Positions 53,928-57,543 of a stretch of DNA of 57,543 nucleotides are shown here, piece after piece (the first letter of the stretch is position 1; every line of letters begins with the position of its first letter). This DNA comes from Deltaproteobacteria bacterium. Lineage in GTDB: Bacteria; Desulfobacterota; Syntrophobacteria; BM002. The stretch covers positions 1 through 57,543 of the forward strand of contig JAFDGZ010000019.1 in assembly GCA_019309045.1 (NCBI GenBank). The letters are read 5' to 3'. The notes beneath the pieces are model-generated. The model made no database searches. It was not told where the DNA came from and saw nothing but the letters and a program-made list of their open reading frames with translations. A program made the translations under genes and the position numbers.

Positions 53928-54122
53928 CCGACACATCTCAAATCTAAACAACTGCTCCATTTTTGTCAACATTTTTCCAATTTAAAAATAGCCTTTTGAT
54001 TTTTAATTATATCAAAATGTTATTCATATCACGGATCAAATACCGTAAGGAATCTCTCCTTTCCCTTCCATATGAAAACCTTGCGTGCACACAGCAAAAA
54101 CAAAAAGGCAGCGCCTTCGCTG

Positions 54123-54485
54123 CTACCCCTGAACCTCTTTGATGAAACAGTTTAGCCCGAGTCCTCGCGAAATATTTCGGCCGCATTTCAGGCAGGCAAG
54201 GCTGGATAAGATTTCTGGCTTACAGTGAAAGACGCCACGGATTGAACTAACTGGCCTCACATTCTTTGCCCTCACTCCTGCCGCAACTTCAGCTCCGCAG
54301 CCTGATAAGATTGCAGGCTGTCTGGCGTCAATTAAAATTCCCGTTACTTTGAACAAGCTTAACTCCAGTCGCCTGTATTTATGAGCCGTCTTCTCGTCCA
54401 TCCCCGCCTTCGCTGCAGCCGTCCCCATTGTCTTCTCACTCTGTAACAATTTCATATGCCTCCTTATCTGTCTGTCCATCACCAT
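54123..54485 (-). pseudogene. IS21-family IstA transposase remnant
   Basis: The first 39 residues (DRQIRRHMKLLQSEK, AAAKAGMDEKTAHKYRR) match the N-terminal HTH of IS21-type IstA transposases, which are normally about 500 residues. After KYRR the similarity stops and 80 unrelated residues follow to the stop at 54123. No catalytic DDE region or IstB partner is present, so this is a truncated leftover. A 7-bp inverted repeat TCCAAGC/GCTTGGA (54485-54491 and 54506-54512) lies just upstream of its start. Confidence 0.65.
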
Positions 54486-54783
54486 CCAAGCCTTTTATCA
54501 GATAAGCTTGGACAGCTCAATACATCCAGCCAAATTCCGGGAATTCTAACTGTCGTTGATCAGCCAACTCCTGTCAATAGCAAGCAGCTTTGATTTTCCT
54601 GTGGGGCGATTATTCCTGCCAATTCTGTGATCTGATTCTGCCATACAGTACCAGCTCGAAGCGCCAGCCGATGCGGTTGTATTCAGGCTATCCTTGAAGA
54701 GTCGTTGAATTCGGTGTTTTCAAACCTCCGCTGTCGTGGGAGGCCGGATCTCTAGCGGCGGGGGATGATTAAAGAAAGGTGGC
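54486..54783. other. Intergenic region before luxR-like gene
   Basis: Apart from the inverted repeat at its left edge I see no gene or clear promoter. AAAGGTGG at 54774-54781 is the ribosome-binding-like sequence for the gene starting at 54784. Confidence 0.4.
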
Positions 54784-55551
54784 ATGTTAATCATGGATTT
54801 GGGAAGATACCTTTCAAAGAAGGATGCCATCGGGCTGCTGGAAATAGTGTCCAATGGCTTGGACTGCCGCCGTGAAGAGGACTTCCGGAAGTTGCTTCTG
54901 GACTTGCAAGATTTGATTGCTTTCGAATGTGCGGTTTGCGGTCACCAGAACTTGAGGGAAGAAGTTGTTGTCGACCAGATATGTGAACAAAAGATGGTGA
55001 ATGTCAATTATCCTGTGGAGTTTCTCGAGTGATATTACAAAAATGATTATCACCTGGTTGATGCGGTATTGATAGAGTTTCTGAGGAGTTTTGAAATTCA
55101 GAACTGGGACGAGGTGACAAAACGGTGTTTATCAGGAAAGAAAGACATGATCACCCTGCAGGCAGAAGCATTTGGCCTGCAGGATGGCTTTGCCTACGGA
55201 GTGCGTGACTTTAATTTCAACGGTGCAACCTGCTTTTTCTTTGCCGGGAAGCAGGTGGAAAACAACAGGCGAACAAGGGCTATAATCAAATATGCAGTCC
55301 CTCATCTTTCAGAGGCACTGAAAAGGTTGTTCAAAGAAAAGACTAGAGTCAAGTATGCTCTGACCAGCAGAGAAACTGAAGTTCTCAGATGGCTGAAAGA
55401 GGGAAAATCATCCTGGGATATCTCCAGGATCCTGGGGAGAAGCGAGAGCGCTATCAATTTTCACGTCAAGAACATAGTGCGGAAGCTTGATGCCATGAAC
55501 CGCACCCACGCCGTGGCTATAGCCATAGAAAATGGCTTGATTGAGTTGTGA
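54784..55551 (+). pseudogene. LuxR-type regulator interrupted by an in-frame TGA
   Basis: Two segments in the same frame are separated by a single TGA at 55030-55032. Together they would give about 255 residues: an N-terminal domain resembling autoinducer-binding LuxR proteins (DLQDLIAFECAVCG, VDAVLIEF, GLQDGFAYGVRD) and a C-terminal LuxR HTH (LTSRETEVLRWLKEGKSS, INFHVKNIVRKLDAMNR). Family members often have Arg or Trp at the TGA position, so CGA-to-TGA or TGG-to-TGA is likely. The HTH segment could still be made from an internal start at 55069. No luxI-like gene is present. Confidence 0.72.
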
Positions 55552-55662
55552 GCTGCAGGTTCAACGTTTTTGCCCCCATAAAGCGTAGCGTAATTTAGCT
55601 TGACCGCAAACGCGAAGTGTCAGATTTGATCGTAGCTAGTACACATAAGAAAAGCGTGCGCC

Positions 55663-56061
55663 TCAACTTATCTCATTTTCAACCATGCTGGTAATATACC
55701 TGATGAGTTGTTCTGGCTTTGGGATCCATGGCAGAACTTGCGATTCTTGAAACCTGACGAAGTCGATGTAGTCACCCTCTTGCCGTCTCTCAAAAAGATC
55801 ATTGTAGATGTGGGCCAAATCTTTCGGGATCTTACCCGTCTTCACATATTGCCTATTGAAAAGACTGCGCACGCCCGCATGTTTGGATGACGACAGCCCA
55901 TGACGTACAAGAAGAGCCGAAACCCCATAGAAGCAAGCATAGTATAGACGGTTCACACAGGCATTCCACCGCCCTGCATTGGCAAGGATACCAGCGTCTT
56001 CCAGTGCCTCTTTTGCTCGGCTCATACGGTACGAAACCAACTCTTTGTTCCATTCTGTCAC
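55663..56061 (-). CDS. HEPN-domain protein (toxin-like)
   Basis: This 132-residue helical protein has the HEPN pattern SRAKEALEDAGIL, NRLYYACFYGVSALL and KHAGVRSLFNRQYVKTG. HEPN proteins paired with MNT nucleotidyltransferases form toxin-antitoxin pairs in which the HEPN protein is an RNase. Its GTG start overlaps the upstream nucleotidyltransferase stop (GTGA), the usual arrangement. Confidence 0.85.
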   Translation of the reverse strand: MTEWNKELVSYRMSRAKEALEDAGILANAGRWNACVNRLYYACFYGVSALLVRHGLSSSKHAGVRSLFNRQYVKTGKIPKDLAHIYNDLFERRQEGDYIDFVRFQESQVLPWIPKPEQLIRYITSMVENEIS

Positions 56062-56372
56062 AGTCTGATTCCTTCTCGCTGGACTCGCTGATGAAAAGGC
56101 ATAGCTTTATAGAGATCACTATTCCACTCTTCGCGGTTCCGCACAATCGAGGAGATAATTTCGCCAGATTCCCATTCTATTTCATAGAGCTTGTGTCTAA
56201 TTCTATCTGTACGTTCATCACTAACAGGCCCATCAACCAGGATAAGGAAGTCCCAGTCTGATTCTGGCAGAGCATCCTCTCGGGAGTGGGAACCGTAGAG
56301 AATGATCTCTGCCGCAGGTTCCACTTCATGTACAGCTTGCCTTATTTGCTTAATCAATTCATCACGATTCAT
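56058..56372 (-). CDS. MNT-type nucleotidyltransferase (antitoxin-like)
   Basis: This 104-residue minimal nucleotidyltransferase has the signature GSHSREDALPESDWDFLILVD (GSX10DXD in effect) near residues 27-47. Partners of HEPN toxins are known to block them by nucleotide transfer. It is the first gene of the pair and overlaps the HEPN gene by four bases. Confidence 0.87.
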   Translation of the reverse strand: MNRDELIKQIRQAVHEVEPAAEIILYGSHSREDALPESDWDFLILVDGPVSDERTDRIRHKLYEIEWESGEIISSIVRNREEWNSDLYKAMPFHQRVQREGIRL

Positions 56373-56648
56373 ATAATCACCTCAAAAATGGTCTCTGCAC
56401 TCAGCCCTGTGCGAAGCTGCCGCACGGTTTTGCCTGGCTAAAATGTCCGAAAATCCTGCTCGGGCAGGTGGGTTCGTGACGTCGAGCACAGGCTCGCGCT
56501 CCGTGGGCATCTATTCGATGAGCCAACCGGCAGCAGACCATCATAGTGTTGTTCGCTGCCCATGTGCAACCTGAAGGTTGCGGCTACCATCGGTAATTGC
56601 GGATGGGGGCAATTTGTTGAACAATCTCAGACCATCGAAAGAAATATC
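56373..56648. other. Intergenic region with repeat elements
   Basis: No gene is seen. Bases 56451-56465 hold a CCTGC/GCAGG stem, and the right part contains copy 2 of the palindromic repeat with its flanks. Confidence 0.5.
56511..56608. repeat. Dispersed repeat unit with palindromic core, copy 2
   Basis: The unit contains AGCCAACCG (56521-56529), TAGTGTT, and the palindrome GCAACC-TGAA-GGTTGC (56566-56581) followed by GGCTACC. The same order of blocks, AGCCAACCG, CAGTGTT and GCAACC..GGTTGC, occurs at 57350-57447, and the core also at 4791-4812. Confidence 0.65.
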
Positions 56649-56921
56649 TCACTCCGCTCTATTCAGTTCCGCTAGCTTTTCTCTCACCCAGGAGCGAACC
56701 AGTTGGGCCCGGTCAATTCCTGTTCGCTTTGCTTCTCTATCAATTTCCCTGACATCCCTGGGGTCGAGACGCAACTGGATCAATTTCTTGGCCGGACGAA
56801 CAAATTGCAAATCACCTTCCTGCCAACCGTCAAATTCCTCCGGCTCATGTTCATCCCAGAACTTCTCCAGGTCCTCATCGCTCATGGGTGGTATGTGGGA
56901 CACCTTTTTTTTCTTTTTCAT
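56649..56921 (-). CDS. BrnA/CopG-like antitoxin
   Basis: This 90-residue protein has a basic start, an acidic middle (MSDEDLEKFWDEHEPEEFD) and a C-terminal ribbon-helix-helix-like segment (KLIQLRLDPRDVREIDREAKRTGID). This matches antitoxins of the BrnA/CopG kind. It overlaps the upstream toxin-like gene by four bases (ATGA). In BrnTA systems the toxin gene also comes first. Confidence 0.8.
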   Translation of the reverse strand: MKKKKKVSHIPPMSDEDLEKFWDEHEPEEFDGWQEGDLQFVRPAKKLIQLRLDPRDVREIDREAKRTGIDRAQLVRSWVREKLAELNRAE

Positions 56922-57259
56922 AGTCCTTTTCTTCTTCCTTTTCTCTGGCTGTATGCCCTTCTTTGTCTGGCGTTCATATCCCTAGCAGTAATGACCTTGA
57001 GCACTTTGATTTTCGGTTCAAGCCCAAGTTGAAAGACTTCTTTTGCTGACAGGATCCTCACCAATACCAAAAGGCATCTGCCCGAAAATGTTTGACCATA
57101 AACAAAATAGCAGTCACCATAGGAAATCGACAATGCATGCTTGTCATCATAAATGACCTCCTCAACCTCCCACATTTCAATGTTGTGCTTCCTCAGGAGC
57201 TTTTCCTCCACTCCTGGTGAGACGGTGATCTCGCATTCAAACGGTTTCCCTCGTGCCAT
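56918..57259 (-). CDS. BrnT-like toxin
   Basis: This 113-residue protein has a small RelE/BrnT-type pattern: VEEVIYDDKHALSISYGD in the centre and VITARDMNARQRRAY near the C terminus, followed by a very basic tail. BrnT toxins are RNases. I chose ATG 57259 because ATGAGG lies five bases upstream; ATG 57274 is an alternative. It overlaps the antitoxin-like gene and precedes it. Confidence 0.75.
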   Translation of the reverse strand: MARGKPFECEITVSPGVEEKLLRKHNIEMWEVEEVIYDDKHALSISYGDCYFVYGQTFSGRCLLVLVRILSAKEVFQLGLEPKIKVLKVITARDMNARQRRAYSQRKGRRKGL

Positions 57260-57543
57260 CGATGCCTCATGCAATGTCTCGTTGCCATCTCAAAGTATCT
57301 CATAGTACCTATCAAAATGCAAATGTTTCGCTCAATGGTGTTGGGTGGGTATCGATTCGCAAGCCAACCGTCAGCATGGCCTGACAGTGTTTTTGGCCGT
57401 TCAGGCGCAACCCGCAGGTTGCGCCTGAACGGCGACAGCGGAGGGGGAAACTGGCTCGACAAATCCAATTCAACACGGTTTACAGATCGCAGCAATATAT
57501 ATGAAAATGGGCGGCGCCGCTGTCGTCTGCTTCAGCTGTCAGC
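57260..57543. repeat. Window end with repeat copy 3 and 17-bp palindrome
   Basis: The unit at 57350-57447 parallels copy 2. Its core is a perfect inverted repeat with 17-bp arms (57396-57412 and 57417-57433) around the loop CGCA, centred on GCAACC/GGTTGC. The rest of the segment to the window end shows no supported gene. Confidence 0.7.

Noticed and set aside
55030-55032. TGA as a selenocysteine codon in the luxR-like gene
   Set aside because: The position is Arg or Trp in relatives I recall, no redox motif surrounds it, and no convincing stem-loop of the selenocysteine type follows.
57193-57495. Minus-strand gene of 100 codons at the window end
   Set aside because: It reads through the palindromic repeat and overlaps the toxin-like gene; composition is not protein-like.
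53852-57543. Integrated element using the tRNA-Gly 3' end as attachment site
   Set aside because: The tRNA 3' end faces the rimP side, not the accessory side, and no integrase or duplicated tRNA end is visible.
1-57543. CRISPR arrays or prophage
   Set aside because: No regularly spaced direct repeats, cas genes or phage structural genes were seen.

Overview
The window looks like the chromosome of an anaerobic Desulfobacterota (former delta-proteobacterium), probably a sulfate reducer or syntroph. This is inferred from gene content: indolepyruvate:ferredoxin oxidoreductase, tandem phenylacetate-CoA ligases, Liv ABC transport genes, cytoplasmic molybdopterin/Fe-S oxidoreductases, sigma-54 two-component control, and the order rimP-nusA-ylxR-infB-ylxP-rbfA-nrnA-truB-rpsO-pnp-M16-dut. 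No ribosomal RNA or marker gene allows a finer placement.

Layout. 0.3-2.5 kb: a small Cys-rich protein coupled to a B12/radical-SAM RiPP-type methyltransferase. 2.9-13.3 kb (+): an aromatic/branched acid catabolic cluster, iorA-iorB-livHMGF-paaK-like-paaK-livK, led by a potentially structured leader. 14-25.5 kb (-): a redox block made of a response regulator, a TorD-fused molybdopterin oxidoreductase, a His-rich membrane protein, a membrane sensor that has HisKA but no ATPase domain, a soluble PAS kinase, a second molybdopterin oxidoreductase and a giant Fe-S/GltD-like fusion. 26.2-30.8 kb (+): a DUF362/ferredoxin protein, then a second paralogous copy of the His-rich membrane protein plus membrane kinase, and an NtrC-type sigma-54 activator. 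30.9-33.5 kb (+): lpd-lipB-gcvH. 33.8-37.1 kb (+): a pseudo-receiver, a small membrane protein, a TauE/SafE exporter with a large periplasmic domain and another membrane protein. 37.1-53.6 kb (-): a dual-specificity phosphatase, a PEP-synthase-like protein, a WalJ-like hydrolase, then the translation/RNA-decay operon, with a broken dut. 53.8-57.5 kb: tRNA-Gly(CCC), then accessory DNA with an IS21 remnant, a luxR-type gene interrupted by TGA, two toxin-antitoxin-like pairs and palindromic repeats.

How it may work together. IorAB and PaaK both yield arylacetyl-CoA, and Liv genes would import the substrates. The two molybdopterin enzymes and the Fe-S/GltD fusion lack export signals and could oxidise such CoA esters (compare phenylacetyl-CoA oxidation) and pass electrons to NAD(P); this is inference. 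The strongest new signal is regulatory. Two good sigma-54 promoters (25778-25793 on minus, 33750-33765 on plus) each have, upstream, a pair of TGCA-N10-TGCA inverted repeats whose members are 88-89 bp apart. The only sigma-54 activator seen lies between them at 29458-30849. With the duplicated His-rich membrane sensor modules, this suggests an undescribed redox-sensing regulatory circuit controlling the fused molybdenum enzyme operon and the exporter operon.

All calls are from reading the sequence; no database search was run.
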